Part shown: positions 39,412-49,035 of the stretch, in pieces
How the letters are laid out: each line of letters opens with the position of its first letter
How positions within the stretch are numbered: position 1 is the stretch's first letter
Assembly: GCA_963837805.1 (NCBI GenBank)
Contig: CAWIOU010000019.1
Coordinates: forward strand, 1-64,000
Direction of reading: 5' to 3'
From: Bog-756 sp963837805
GTDB lineage: Bacteria; Actinomycetota; Acidimicrobiia; Acidimicrobiales; RAAP-2
DNA length: 64,000 nucleotides
Made by a program: the position numbers and the translations under genes
Notes under the pieces: generated by a model
Database searches by the model: none
Told to the model about the DNA's origin: nothing
Seen by the model: only the letters and a program-made list of their open reading frames with translations

Positions 39412-40835
39412 GTGAGCGAAAGCGAAGAACACCTCAAGAGCGGCCAGCGGGCATGTGGACGTAACGGCATCGACGGTCGCCAACATCGGGCCGGGGATCG
39501 ACTTCTACTTCGCATTCGGGGTGATTGCTGTACTCGCCGGCGTCGCCGCGCCGCTTACAATCATCGCTGGAGGCGTCGCTGTCGTGCTCCTTGCCTTCAC
39601 GGTGGCGGAATTCACCAAGGTGGAGCCGTCCGCTGGAAGTTTCATCACGTATGTGGAAACCGGCTTGGGGAGCGAGAGCCGGTGGTCACCACTGCGCTGC
39701 TCGTCATCGTCGGATACACGGTGGCCATCGCAGGGGTCTTTACCATGTCGGGCGGGGACGGCGGCCTTGACGCTCGCCCACTACACCTCGTGGCATCCCC
39801 ACTGGTCCGCTCTCCTTCCTCCTGACAAGTGGCGCCATCTGGTTGACGATTCACGGCGTCAAACTGTCCACGACGTCCGTGGGGGCTGCTCGTGATCGTT
39901 GAGGTCGCGGTCATGGTTGCCGGTCTGCGCCGTCGTACTCGTCGATCAACGAGCTCACCTCTCTGCCATCCCGTCTCGATGGTCCCACCTCAGTGGTGGT
40001 TTGGCTGGCCTCCTCGGCCGGCTTCCCGCTGGCTCTTTACATGTTCATAGGCTGGGAGAACGGACCGGCGCTGGCCGAAGAGTGCCGGAATCCGAGAAAG
40101 GCCGTTCCGAAGGCTCTGGGACTTCTCCAGGGGCATCGCGGGCGCCCTGTTCGTCCTCTTCGCATACGCCACGGTCACCGGATTTGGCTACGACGTCTCC
40201 TCAATCGGTCGTTCGTCAGTGCCGTTCCTCACGGTGGCGGACCAGTACTTAGGGCGAGCGGCCGTTCTGGCCTGGATCGCCGGCATCGTCTCGGTGTTGG
40301 CCACGCTGGTTGCCGCCGCTAACTCCCAGTCACGAATGCTCTACGACGGCGGGCGTAACGGACTCCTTCCCGCGAAGCTTGGGCTTGTTCGTTCGAGTTC
40401 AAACACACCGTCGAACGCGTTGGTCATGTTTGTCGTGGGCTTCGGGATCATCGGCGTCTGGTGGATTTCCACCTGGCCAGTGGGAAGCACCGCCTCAATG
40501 GATCCCGTCGGTCTCTATGCCGAGTGCTCGACGACGGGCACGATCGTGATCCTGTTCGTCTATTCCCTGACGACGCTCTCTCTCCCGGTATTTATGTGGC
40601 GCCATCACCGGGGGTCATTTTCGATCTTCCGACATGTCGTATCCTGGTTCTCGGGTCGCTCACGCTCGTCGTGCCGTTTATCGAATTGCGTAACCCTGGC
40701 CAACCAGCGCCCTACAGCTCGTTCCCGTTTGTCGCACTCACGATCCTGGTTGCAGCGATCTTGATCGCCTGTGTCGTGGTCCACCGTCGTCCAGATACCG
40801 GTTCGCAGGAGGGTGCTTTCTCGGAGGCTGAGTGA
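39412..40835 (+). pseudogene. APC-family amino acid permease, multiple frameshifts
   Basis: Joined pieces show ANIGPGIDFYFAFGVIAVLAG, split as ANIGPGIDFYFAF and GVIAVLAG, then LYMFIGWENGPALAEECRNP (the APC core with the conserved Glu), SVPFLTVADQYLG and AAANSQSRMLYDGGRNGLLP. C-terminal helices end at TGA 40835. At least five shifts are needed. The substrate would be an amino acid or polyamine. GTG 39412 (MSESEEHLKSG) is the likely start. The heavy fragmentation leaves open true decay. Confidence 0.75.
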
Positions 40836-41249
40836 TGGTCGCTGGCGTCAACTCAGGCTCGATGCCACCCTGCCATTGGGAACCCGCGGCACCAGGGCCG
40901 CCGCTGTATCGAAGACTCGAATCACAGGACCCTCGAGGGCTTTTGGGTCAAACGCGCGAGGTTAAGTCAAGTTGCTGCCCCACCGATATCAGTTTCACGG
41001 CGGAAGTTGAGGAGTAGCGCGGTGGTGACCAATCTCCGGGTGCTGAAGCCTGCGGTCGACAAGATCCGTCACCTACTGCACGCAGCCCAAAGTGAACCAA
41101 CTGAACCATAGGAAACGTCGCCAGTTCCACGGCCCGGTCGGCAACGTCGTGTTCCCCTGGAGCGTTTGTTCGGCCCACGCCCGCACCACCTCGTCGAGCA
41201 CGTGCTGCCTATTCACGCCATTGCTCCTGCGGCCGATGTGGAGGGTGCG
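40836..41249. other. Region with weak coding traces only
   Basis: On the minus strand, NRQHVLDEVVRAWAEQTLQG and DRAVELATFPMVQLVHFGLR occur in adjacent frames (about 41060-41230), as if from one small broken gene. I cannot assign it. Nothing else is seen before the kinase remnant. Confidence 0.25.
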
Positions 41250-41594
41250 GACCGTTGGTGTGTAGGTCGCGAGACGGATGGCGGCTGGCTCTCTCCGACG
41301 AGATCGTCGATCACCTGCTGGCCACACTTCGGAGAGGCTTCAACGAACATCGTCCGTCATGCCCACCTTCTCGGGCCAGTGTGATCCTCAGTGTGGATAC
41401 CGAGTCGTGTCGTCTGCAGATCCTCATTAGCTAATGGACTCGGTATTGATCACGTGCAGAATCAGGGTGGAGGCAACGGACTCGTCAACATGAGGAGACG
41501 GGCATAGAAGTTGCGGGGAAGCTTCGAGATCGAGACTCCCGGGGCCGACGGCACTCTGCAGATCTGGCAGATGCCCTTTGGTCGAGCGACATGA
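41250..41594 (+). pseudogene. DevS/DosS-like histidine kinase, C-terminal ATPase remnant
   Basis: Pieces in three frames give LALSDEIVDHLLATLR, then EASTNIVRHAH (the HATPase_c N-box of the NarL/DevS kinase class), RASVILSVDTESCRLQILI, and GGGNGLVNMRRRA (G-box). A TAG at 41498-41500 then precedes KLRGSFEIETPGADGT and TGA 41594. In relatives the TAG position is Glu (RRAEKLGG), so one substitution created it. The sensor domains and the phospho-accepting His are absent. It would have been the sensor for a DosR-type regulator. Confidence 0.65.
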
Positions 41595-41742
41595 CCAAGG
41601 CATTGCTGGGTGCGGAGCCCGAAGACCGGGGATTTCCCCCACATGTGGCATCGGGGCACCGGATAAGCGCCTCCGACCCGGCAGCGATAGAAGACAGGAT
41701 CAGTGCTTTATCGCCCTGGGCGCGAGCATGCGCAACCCCAAA

Positions 41743-41937
41743 TCAGTCGTGCGTATATTTGACGACGGAGGCGTCCGGCCCTGGGAAAAATAGGTCCTCA
41801 TGGCCTGTATCCCCCCACCGCACGAGGTATGGAGGTTCCCCGGTCTCATGGCGAACCTCCAGGACTTCGCAGTCACGATCAGGCTCACCCATGCGATGCC
41901 CCTTGATGACAATCCTGTCTCCAGCCTTCGCTTGCAT
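41743..41937 (-). CDS. DUF1918 protein (Rv0569/Rv2302-like)
   Basis: The predicted 64-residue SH3-like protein opens with MQAKAGDRIVIKGH. It carries DCEVLEVRHETGEPPYLVRW and DLFFPGPDASV, the DUF1918 pattern. AAGGGAG lies about six bases before ATG 41937, which decides this start over the upstream ATG at 41952. In M. tuberculosis Rv0569 is a DosR-regulon member of this family; the molecular role is unknown (a nucleic-acid-binding fold has been suggested). Two DosR-like palindromes lie 65-112 bases upstream. Confidence 0.88.
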   Translation of the reverse strand: MQAKAGDRIVIKGHRMGEPDRDCEVLEVRHETGEPPYLVRWGDTGHEDLFFPGPDASVVKYTHD

Positions 41938-42001
41938 CTGGGCTCCCTTCATTGCTTAGAGGACTAATAGTCATGATCCACCCCCAGGTGAACCGTCACC
42001 A

Positions 42002-42049
42002 GGGTCTAAGGTCCCTGTCCCACCCACGTCGGGCTGGGACTATTTGCCC
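42002..42049. promoter_or_regulatory. Two DosR-box-like elements between divergent genes
   Basis: GGGTCTAAGGTCCC at 42002-42015 read on the other strand matches 12 of 14 core positions of GGGACTWWAGTCCC. GGGACTATTTGCCC at 42036-42049 matches 11 of 14. They sit between the DUF1918 gene (left, minus strand) and a small membrane pseudogene (right, plus strand) whose ATG is 33 bases from the second box. Confidence 0.45.
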
Positions 42050-42082
42050 TAGGCTGGGGGTCGTCGCAGGGTCCCTGCTGGC

Positions 42083-42409
42083 ATGGTGGGACGATTGAGA
42101 GTTTTCGACCAGTGGCAGCAGAGTTCCCACCTCCCCTGGGTTCGCTTGTTCGGTGGTCTGCTCCTCGTACTTGCTGGCGTGTAGGTCTTGGTGGCCGGCC
42201 CTCTGTTTCATCGGTTGTGACTGGACATCATCGGGGTAGCGATACTGACCCTCGGCGCCTTCTGCGTGCCAAATACCTCAACCGAAGCGCTGAAGTGGGA
42301 CTTTCTTGGGAGGCTAGGGGCCGCGAAGAATGGCGGCGGTCATTACTTCGCTACGCCTCACTTAGTCGGCCAGTCGATCCGCGAAAGCCTATTCGAGGCA
42401 CCCGGATGA
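42083..42409 (+). pseudogene. Small membrane protein with two in-frame stop codons
   Basis: One frame reads RVFDQWQQSSHLPWVRLFGG, then a hydrophobic LLLVLAGV, TAG (42182), VLVAGPLFHRL, TGA (42218), LDIIGVAILTLGAFCVP and TEALKWDFLGRLG to TGA 42409. The hydrophobic segments and continuous frame show a two-helix protein of about 108 residues killed by two substitutions. No frameshift is involved, so this is real decay. It stands directly after a DosR-like box. Bases 42410-42576 hold nothing. Confidence 0.5.
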
Positions 42410-42576
42410 CATCTTTGGCACCAAGCCATTGCAGAGGGCACTAACCACGTGGCCGGTGCCGCTTTGGTCGGAGGCGCGCCGAGGTTCGTCGCTCGACATG
42501 GATAGTGGAAACCGTTTCGTCTGACACGTCGTCGGCAATTGGGTGACGAAACTGGGTTGGCGTGTAAGACGATCCA

Positions 42577-43736
42577 TCAGATCCTCTCGATGATGGTCCC
42601 GGTGGCCAGGGCACCACCACAGCACATGGAGATGAGGGCCAACTGCTTGTCGCTGCGCTCTAGCTCATGGAGCGCCGTGGTGATGAGTCGTGCACCCGTC
42701 GACCCTACCGGGTGGCCGAGTGCGATCGCCCCGCCGTTGACATTCATTTTGTCCCAGTCGGCTTTGTGGACCTTGCCCCACGACATGACCACCGAAGCAA
42801 GTGCCTCATTGACCTCGAAGATGTCGATGTCGGCCATGGTCATCCTCGCCTTGCGGAGGACGTTCGCGGTGGCCGAGATAGGACCGTCAAGGAGCAAGTA
42901 GGGGTCGGAGCCGACCAGGGTCTGGGCAACGATTCGGGCCCGTGGACGCAGGCCGCTGTCCGCGGCCTTTGCGTCGGACATCCACAGTACGGCGGCGGCA
43001 CCGTCGGAAATCTGGGAGCAGTTGCCGGCGGTGTGCATCCCATTGGGAAGCACCGGGGTGAGTCCGGACAGCCCCTCATGTGTCGTTTCCCGAACGCCTT
43101 GGTCCTTGGTGATGAGAGTTCGCTCCCCGGTAGGACCGTCGGCCCCGACGACCGGCGCCTCGAGGGGAACGATCTCCCGGTCGAACCGACCCTCGGCTAC
43201 GGCCAGCCCAGCCTTGCGCTGCGACTCGAACCCCAGCCAGTCAACATCTTCACGGGTGATGCCGTACTTCTGGGCGATCCGCTCGGCGGCGCTGAACTGA
43301 TCAGGCATGTCCCAGGGGAAGTCCGGAGGCGTCATCGCCCCGGGACCGTTGAAGACATTGGCCCCGAGCCTGACTCGGCTCATAGCCTCGACACCACACG
43401 CGATCCCGGCCTCGATGGCACCGGCTCCGATGAGGTTGGCCACAAAGTGGTTCGCCTGTTGGGCCGAACCGCACTGGCAGTCGACCGTGGTGGCGGCCGT
43501 CTCGTACGGCAGGCCTTGGCTCAGCCAAGCGGTCCGGGTCACGTTCGAGGCCTGCTCTCCGGCCTGGGTCACGCACCCTCCGACGACCTGCTCTACTTCC
43601 GCGGGTCGATACCGGCTCGCTTGATCAGCTCCACCTGGACGTTGCCCAGCAATTCGGCAGCATGGAAACCGGCCATCCAGCCGTTGCGCTTCCCGATCGG
43701 GGTGCGTACTGCTTCGATGATCACGGGTTGGGCCAT
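42577..43736 (-). pseudogene. Acetyl-CoA acetyltransferase (thiolase), one frameshift
   Basis: ATG 43736 begins MAQPVIIEAVRTPIGKRNG. After a shift near 43615 the protein continues with the nucleophile Cys in TTVDCQCGSAQQA, the active-site NEALA region and GGAIALGHPVGSTGAR, and the second Cys in SMCCGGALATG. Adding one base gives 386 residues, normal for the family. It would degrade or build acyl-CoA chains in beta-oxidation or sterol catabolism. Bases 43737-43938 between it and the arsR-type gene hold no clear gene. Confidence 0.85.
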
Positions 43737-43938
43737 GGTGGATCCCTTCTGAGGCGTCGTTCTGGTGGTCGTTGGTTGAATGCGAAATGATCGAAGCAGG
43801 TCCAACCGGTGCAACCCCGGCCTCCGACGAGTGCCCACGCATCAACTGAGGCCGCCTCGATCCTCTGGTGGTCGGCCGGATCGGTCACCCCGGAGGTCAC
43901 CACTTGGAGCGTTCCCTTGGATTGCGGTGCCAGCGCCA

Positions 43939-44289
43939 TCAGCCCGACGACCCGGGACCCGTACTGGAGGCCTGCATCTGCTCGAGCAGCTCCTGGGTTT
44001 CGGTCAACGATGCCGTGATGATTTGCTTGGCCACTTCCAGAAGATCGAAGAGCAGCGGCTCGGTGACCGAGTAGTAGACGTTCGCCCCCACCTTCCGGAC
44101 CTGGATGAGGTTGGCCCGGCGCATGATGCCGAGCTGTTGGGAGAGGTGCGATGCCTCGATGCCGACCTCAGGGATGAGCTCGCTGACCGGTCGCTCACCG
44201 TCCCGGAGGACCTCGAGGATGCGGATCCGCGCCGGGTGCCCGAGGGTCTTGAAGAACTCCGCTTTCACCTGGTAGATCGGGGTACTCAT
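43939..44289 (-). CDS. ArsR-family transcriptional regulator (Rv0081-like)
   Basis: The predicted 116-residue winged helix protein has FFKTLGHPARIRILEVL, VSELIPEVGIEASHLSQQLG (recognition helix) and ANLIQVRKVGANVYYSV. No clear metal-binding Cys pair is present in the alpha-3 or alpha-5 position, as in non-metal ArsR members. AGGAG lies about nine bases before ATG 44289. In M. tuberculosis Rv0081 of this family controls the adjacent Rv0082-Rv0087 operon; here the equivalent operon ends 133 bases upstream on the same strand. The gene is unbroken. Confidence 0.85.
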   Translation of the reverse strand: MSTPIYQVKAEFFKTLGHPARIRILEVLRDGERPVSELIPEVGIEASHLSQQLGIMRRANLIQVRKVGANVYYSVTEPLLFDLLEVAKQIITASLTETQELLEQMQASSTGPGSSG

Positions 44290-44422
44290 CGGTGTCGCAT
44301 CTCCTGTCATGGTCACGGCCTCACGCTTCCCGAGAGACAGGGCCATGAACTCGAGTGGTGCCGGTCGCCCGGCTCAATCCCTTCAAGCTTAATGAATTGA
44401 TGAATCTGGCAATTGACCACCA

Positions 44423-45958
44423 TCAGAGGTCGTTCCCCGCATAGGAAAGGTTGAAGCTCTTGTTGGCCAGCGGGAAGTCAGGGACGATCGTGTCGGTCAG
44501 GCACACCGGGAGTGCCGGCCAGTTGAGGAAGGACGGATCGACCACCTTGACCCTGACCACCCGGCCCTCTCCGTCGAGCTCCACCCGATGCACCACAGCC
44601 CCCCGCCAGCCCTCGGCGATACCCACCCCTCCCTCCGAAGGCTGCGCACCGCTGCGGTTCTCGATCCAGGTCACCACCTCGAGGGCATCGCTGCGCTCGA
44701 TGAGGTCGGCCAGGAGCGACAGCGATGCCCGGACCTCGTCCACCCGGATGCGAAATCGGGCCAGCACGTCTCCGCCCGAATGCACTGTCAGCGAAAACCC
44801 GTCCCCTAGGTCGGCAAGGGGATGGGCTGACCCGGGCGTCGAAGGCCAGTCCCGACGCCCGGCCGACGACACCGATGACCCCGAGGTCTCGGGCGTGGGC
44901 CTTATCGAGGGTCGCCGTCCCCGTGAACCGCTCCATGACGAGGGCGCTCGAGGTGACCAGCTCGACCAGCTCCTCGAAGCGCTGACCGATCTCGGCCAGC
45001 TCGGCCTCGGAGGGGAGGCGGAGCACACGGGCGCCTCCCGGCACGACGCCACCCCGCAGGAGGCGGTGACCGGTGACGGCCTGGTTCAGGCGCAGAAGGT
45101 TCTCGCGAAGGGTGAGCGCCCAGGCCTGGGCGATCCCGAACCCGACGTCGTTGCACAGCGCACCGATGTCGGCAACATGGTTGTAGAGACGTTCGAGTTC
45201 CAACAGCGCACACCGCAGGAGCTGGCGCGTCCTCCGGCACCTGGGTCTGCCGGGCGTCCTCCACGGCCAGGCAGTAGGCCAGCCCGTGCCCGACGGCGGT
45301 GTCCCCGAGATCCGCTCAGCGATCTCGAGGCCGGCGGCGACGTCTTTTCCCTGGCACAGCCGTTCGATCCCCTTGTGGACGAACCACAGCCGGGCCTTCA
45401 TCCGCAGGATGGTCTCCCCCACCACCCAGAAGCGGAAATGCCCGGGCTCGATGAGCCCGGCGTGCACCGGTCCGACCGGGATCTCGTACACACCGGTGCC
45501 TTCGACCGGGATGAACGGGAACGATCCGGCGTCGGCGACCATCGGGGGGACGTCGCCCGATCCGTGGCGCATCGGATGCCAGCCCTCCGGCCAGTGCTGA
45601 TGGAGCACCAGGCGCCGGGGTTGGGGGTGGTCGACGGGCTCGATCCCGAAGAGGTCGGAAAGCTCGCGCTCGAACCGGGAGGCGGGAAACGAGAGCCCGG
45701 CCAGGGAGGGCACCTGGCGGCCGCGACCGGTCGATGGGTACATGGAGCTCGACACGGCTGTCGGGCGGGCCGCCGGTGAACAGGTAGACGGCGCGCATCG
45801 ACACTCCGTCGTCGTGTCCGGACACAAGGGCGAGCCGCATCCCGTCGGCGAACAGGGACGTGGCCACGTCCACCAGGTCGCCGCTCTGCACGGCGGCGGC
45901 GACCCGGTGATGACCCACCTGGCGAAGGGGCTCGGACAGCGTCGGCGGGAAGGCTCAT
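44423..45958 (-). pseudogene. hycE: Hydrogenase-4/Ehr-type large subunit (HycE/NuoCD-like), frameshifted
   Basis: The 512-codon length equals a full NuoC-NuoD fusion. The NuoC part has RFERELSDLFGIEPVDHPQP. The large-subunit part has GLIEPGHFRFWVVGE, LWFVHKGIERLCQGKD, LLELERLYNHVADIGALCND and IRVDEVRASLSLL. Nickel sites are lost: the L1 site reads ERISG-D-T where hydrogenases have ERICGIC, and the L2 site reads DPSFLNW for DPCxxC. It therefore cannot hold a [NiFe] centre and belongs with energy-converting hydrogenase-related (Ehr) complexes. Its ATG overlaps the previous stop (ATGA). Shifts lie near 45900, 45720, 45305, 45235 and 44850. Confidence 0.8.
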
Positions 45959-47413
45959 GTGGCCACCACATGGGCCGCGGCGCTCGAGCAACCCGGACAG
46001 CGGCCAGGCGAACACGCCGATGAGGCCACAGATCACCAAACCGCCGACCAGGGGCGCGGCCACCCAGCCGGGTGGAGGTGCCTGGACGACCGCTGTCCCC
46101 GAAGGACCGAGGAGCATGTGGCGGGCATGACCGACGACGGCGACGAAGATCACCACCATGGCCACGATCGCCGCCACCGCGGCCCAGCCCAGCCCCACCT
46201 CGAACTCAGCTCGGGCCATGAGCAGCTCGCTGCTGAACAGGCTGAAGGGCGGGAGCCCGAGCAGGGCCACGAGCCCGATGCCGAACACCCCACCGAGCGC
46301 GGGCGTCGGGCCAGCAGCGCCCGCACCCCGTCGATCTGGCTGGTTCCCTCGGCTGCCATGATCTCGCCGGAGGTCAGGAACAACACGCTCTTGGCCAGGC
46401 CGTGGCCGAGGATGTGGAGCAACACCGCGGCGATGGCGAGCGGGATGCCCGCCGCCGCGCCGAGGGCGATGAGCCCCATGTGCTCGATGCTGTGGTAGGC
46501 GAGCATCCGCTTGTAGTCGCGTTGGGTGAGCAGCAGCGAGGCGGCCATGGCCAACGACAGGAGGGCCACGATGACGAGCAACCCCCGGGCGAACCCGGGC
46601 CCACGGCCAGGTCCACCACCGCCTTGAACCGCAGGATGGCGTAGAAGGCCACGGTGAGCAGCACGCCGGACATCAGGGCGGAGATCGGAGCCGGTGCCTG
46701 GCTGTGGGCGTCGGGCAGCCAGCTGTGCATCGGGGCCAGGCCCACCTTGGTCCCATATCCCAGGACCAGCAGGGCGAAGGCCAGCCGCATCACCGACGGG
46801 TCGAGGTGTCGGGCGTGGGCCATGAGTGACGTCCAGTCGAGGGCGTCGGCCGAGTGGCCACCGGCGTGCAACGCGGCCAGGTAGACGAGCACCGTGCCCA
46901 GAAAGGCCAAGGCGATGCCCACCGAGCAGATCACGATGTACTTCCACGAGGCTTCGAGGGCCCCCTTGGTCCGGCGGTGGCCGACCAGGAAGGTGGTGAC
47001 GATGGTGGTGGCTTCTATGGCCACCCACAGCACGCCGACGTTGGCAGCCAGGACGGCGAGCAGCATGGCGGCCACGAACGCCTGGACCAGCACGCCGTAG
47101 GTGGTGGCTCGCCGTTGTGTGCTCTGTCCGTTGGCCAGCTCGAGGGCGACGGTGCGGATCCCGATCCACGAGGCCAACAGGGCGATGGCCCCGATGACCA
47201 CGACCATGAACGCACTCAGGGCGTCGGCCCGCAGCACACCCCCCGCCCCGGTCAGCGGACCGGTCCGGACCACCCGCACCGCCGCCCAGATGCCGAGGCC
47301 CAGGGCGGCACCGTTTGTGCCGACCCGGCCCACCCGAGTATCGGCCGTCCCCTGCCGGCGGCACGACCGCTGCCGCCGAGGAGGGGAAGGACGAGGATGC
47401 AGACCAGGACCAT
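45955..47413 (-). pseudogene. hycQ: Proton-pumping antiporter-like subunit (HycQ/HyfF), frameshifted
   Basis: The NuoN/HyfF-type membrane subunit has GYGTKVGLAPMHSWLPDAHS, the diagnostic lysine-containing helix of complex I antiporter subunits, then APAPISALMSGVLL and LAYHSIEHMGLIALG. About a dozen helices are expected. It shares TGATG with the HyfE-like gene upstream and ATGA with the large-subunit gene downstream. At least four shifts are present, near 47300, 46600, 46300 and 45985. In the membrane it would move protons or sodium ions coupled to electron transfer. Confidence 0.8.
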
Positions 47414-48075
47414 CAGTCGTGCAGCTCGGTGAGTTCGTCGAGGTCGAGGTCGCCGAACTCGGAGCGCAGGCGCTGGGCCAGCACCATGAGGACGACCACC
47501 CCCAACAGCACGTCGAGGGAGACGCCCATCTCGATCAGGAAGGGAACGCCAGCCGTGCATAGGAAGGCCACCATGGCGATCCCGTTGTCGATCATGAGCA
47601 ATCCGACCATCTGGAAGATGGGCCGGCGCCTGGCGACCAGGACGAAATAGCCGAGGAGGGCGGTGGCCGACACCCACTGGGACCAGCGCACCGGTGGTAC
47701 TCGCCCACGAAGTGGGCCACGCCCCGGGCGGCGGCGAAGGCGAGCACGATGAGCACGGCGGAGGCGACCAGCGAGGCAGGGACGTTGACCAGTGGCCTGC
47801 GTCTCGCGGGTGAGGGCCCCGCCGCCGGCTCGCTGCCGAGCAGGACGCGGGATGGCGATGCCCTTGACGGCCAGGACGACGGCCGCGGTGGCGATCAGGC
47901 CGGCGTCGCTCAGGTGGACGCCGAGCACGAGGACCACAAGGCCGAGGGCGACGCCCTGGAGGGCGACGACTCGGATGACCGATCGGACCGAGCTCAGCCA
48001 CACCACGGTCACCGCGCAGACCAGCACCGCGCCGACCGCCAGCGTAAGGGTCGAGGTGAACGGCGACCCGTTCAT
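47413..48075 (-). pseudogene. hycP: HycP/HyfE-like membrane subunit, one frameshift
   Basis: This HyfE-type small membrane subunit of about 220 residues has VVALQGVALGLVVLVLGVHL and a C-terminal FQMVGLLMIDNGIAMVAFL, typical of HyfE. The acidic tail is FGDLDLDELTELHD. A shift near 47840 breaks it after VLAVKGIAIP. The start at 48075 overlaps the stop of the HyfC-like gene by four bases. HyfE covers the region equivalent to NuoK and helps connect the ion-pumping modules. Confidence 0.78.
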
Positions 48076-49035
48076 GGCACCACCAGGGCCGAGAGGACGG
48101 CCAGCACCGAGAGCACGAAGGCCCCGGCCAACAGTTCGGGGACCCGGAAGAGGCGGAGCTTGGCCACCGTCACCTCGAAGACGGCGAGGCGCGATCCCGA
48201 GGGCGGCGACCTTGGCCACGGTCGTCGCCAGACCCAGCGGCAGATGGTGGCGACCCGGTGCCGTGGCGATGCCCCAAGGGACGAAGAGATCGGCGAATAG
48301 CGCCATCAGCAGAGCCAGGCGCATCGACTCACCCAGCTTGATGAGCGCCAGATCCGTGCCCGAGTACTCGAGGACCATCGCCTCGTGGATCATGGTCAGC
48401 TCCAGATGGGTGCTCGGATTGTCGACGGGGAGGCGACCGCTCTCGGCCACGATCACGATCACGAATGCCACCAGCGCCAACAGCCGTTCCGGGGTGGCCA
48501 GCCACAGGGGATGGGCGAGGGAGCGGGTGATGATGGCGGGCAGGTTGGAGGAGTGGGCGGGCACCGACAGGGCCAGAATGGCGACCAGCAGGGCCGGCTC
48601 GGACAGGGCCCCGATGGTCATGGCCCGGCTGGCCCCCATGCCTCCGAAGGCGGTCCCCGAGTCGAGGGCCCCGAGGGCCAGGGCGACCGAGCCGAGCAAC
48701 AGCATGAAGACGACGGCGAAGAGGTCGCCAGACCACCCAAAGGCGGGATCGGTGGCGAGCAACGGAGCGATGACGGCCACCACCACGGTGCTGCCGACCA
48801 AGACCAACGGGGCCAGGGGGAAGATCCAACTCGTCTCGTCGGAGGTGGTCCGCTCCCGCCAGGCCAGCTTCCTGAGGTCGTAGAGGGGTTGGCGGACCGG
48901 GGGACCGACCCGGCCTTCCAGGCGGCAGCGCACTGTGCGCATCAGCCCGACCAACAGCGGTCCCCCGACCAGCACTCCCGCCACCTGGAGCATTGAGACC
49001 GCCACCATCGAAGCGGTCGGCCAGCTCGTCTTCAT
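48072..49035 (-). pseudogene. hycD: HycD/HyfC-like (NuoH-type) subunit, one frameshift
   Basis: The NuoH-type subunit has RLEGRVGPPVRQPLYDLRKL (the membrane-arm signature loop) and AFGGMGASRAMTIGALSEPA. It also has LPVDNPSTHLELTMIHEAMV with the conserved acidic residues at the quinone-like interface. A shift lies near 48195; the corrected tail is VTVAKLRLFRVPELLAGAFV. Its ATG at 49035 overlaps the stop of the HyfB-like gene (ATGA). This subunit links the soluble arm to the pump subunits. Confidence 0.82.

Noticed and set aside
43721..43939. 72-codon frame between ArsR and thiolase genes
   Set aside because: It is partly antisense-like and overlaps the thiolase start; no family features.
45940..45960. 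GGCGAAGGGGCTCGGAC as an attR copy of the tRNA-Ala end
   Set aside because: It matches only part of the tRNA 3' end, lies inside the HycE coding region and fits its codons.
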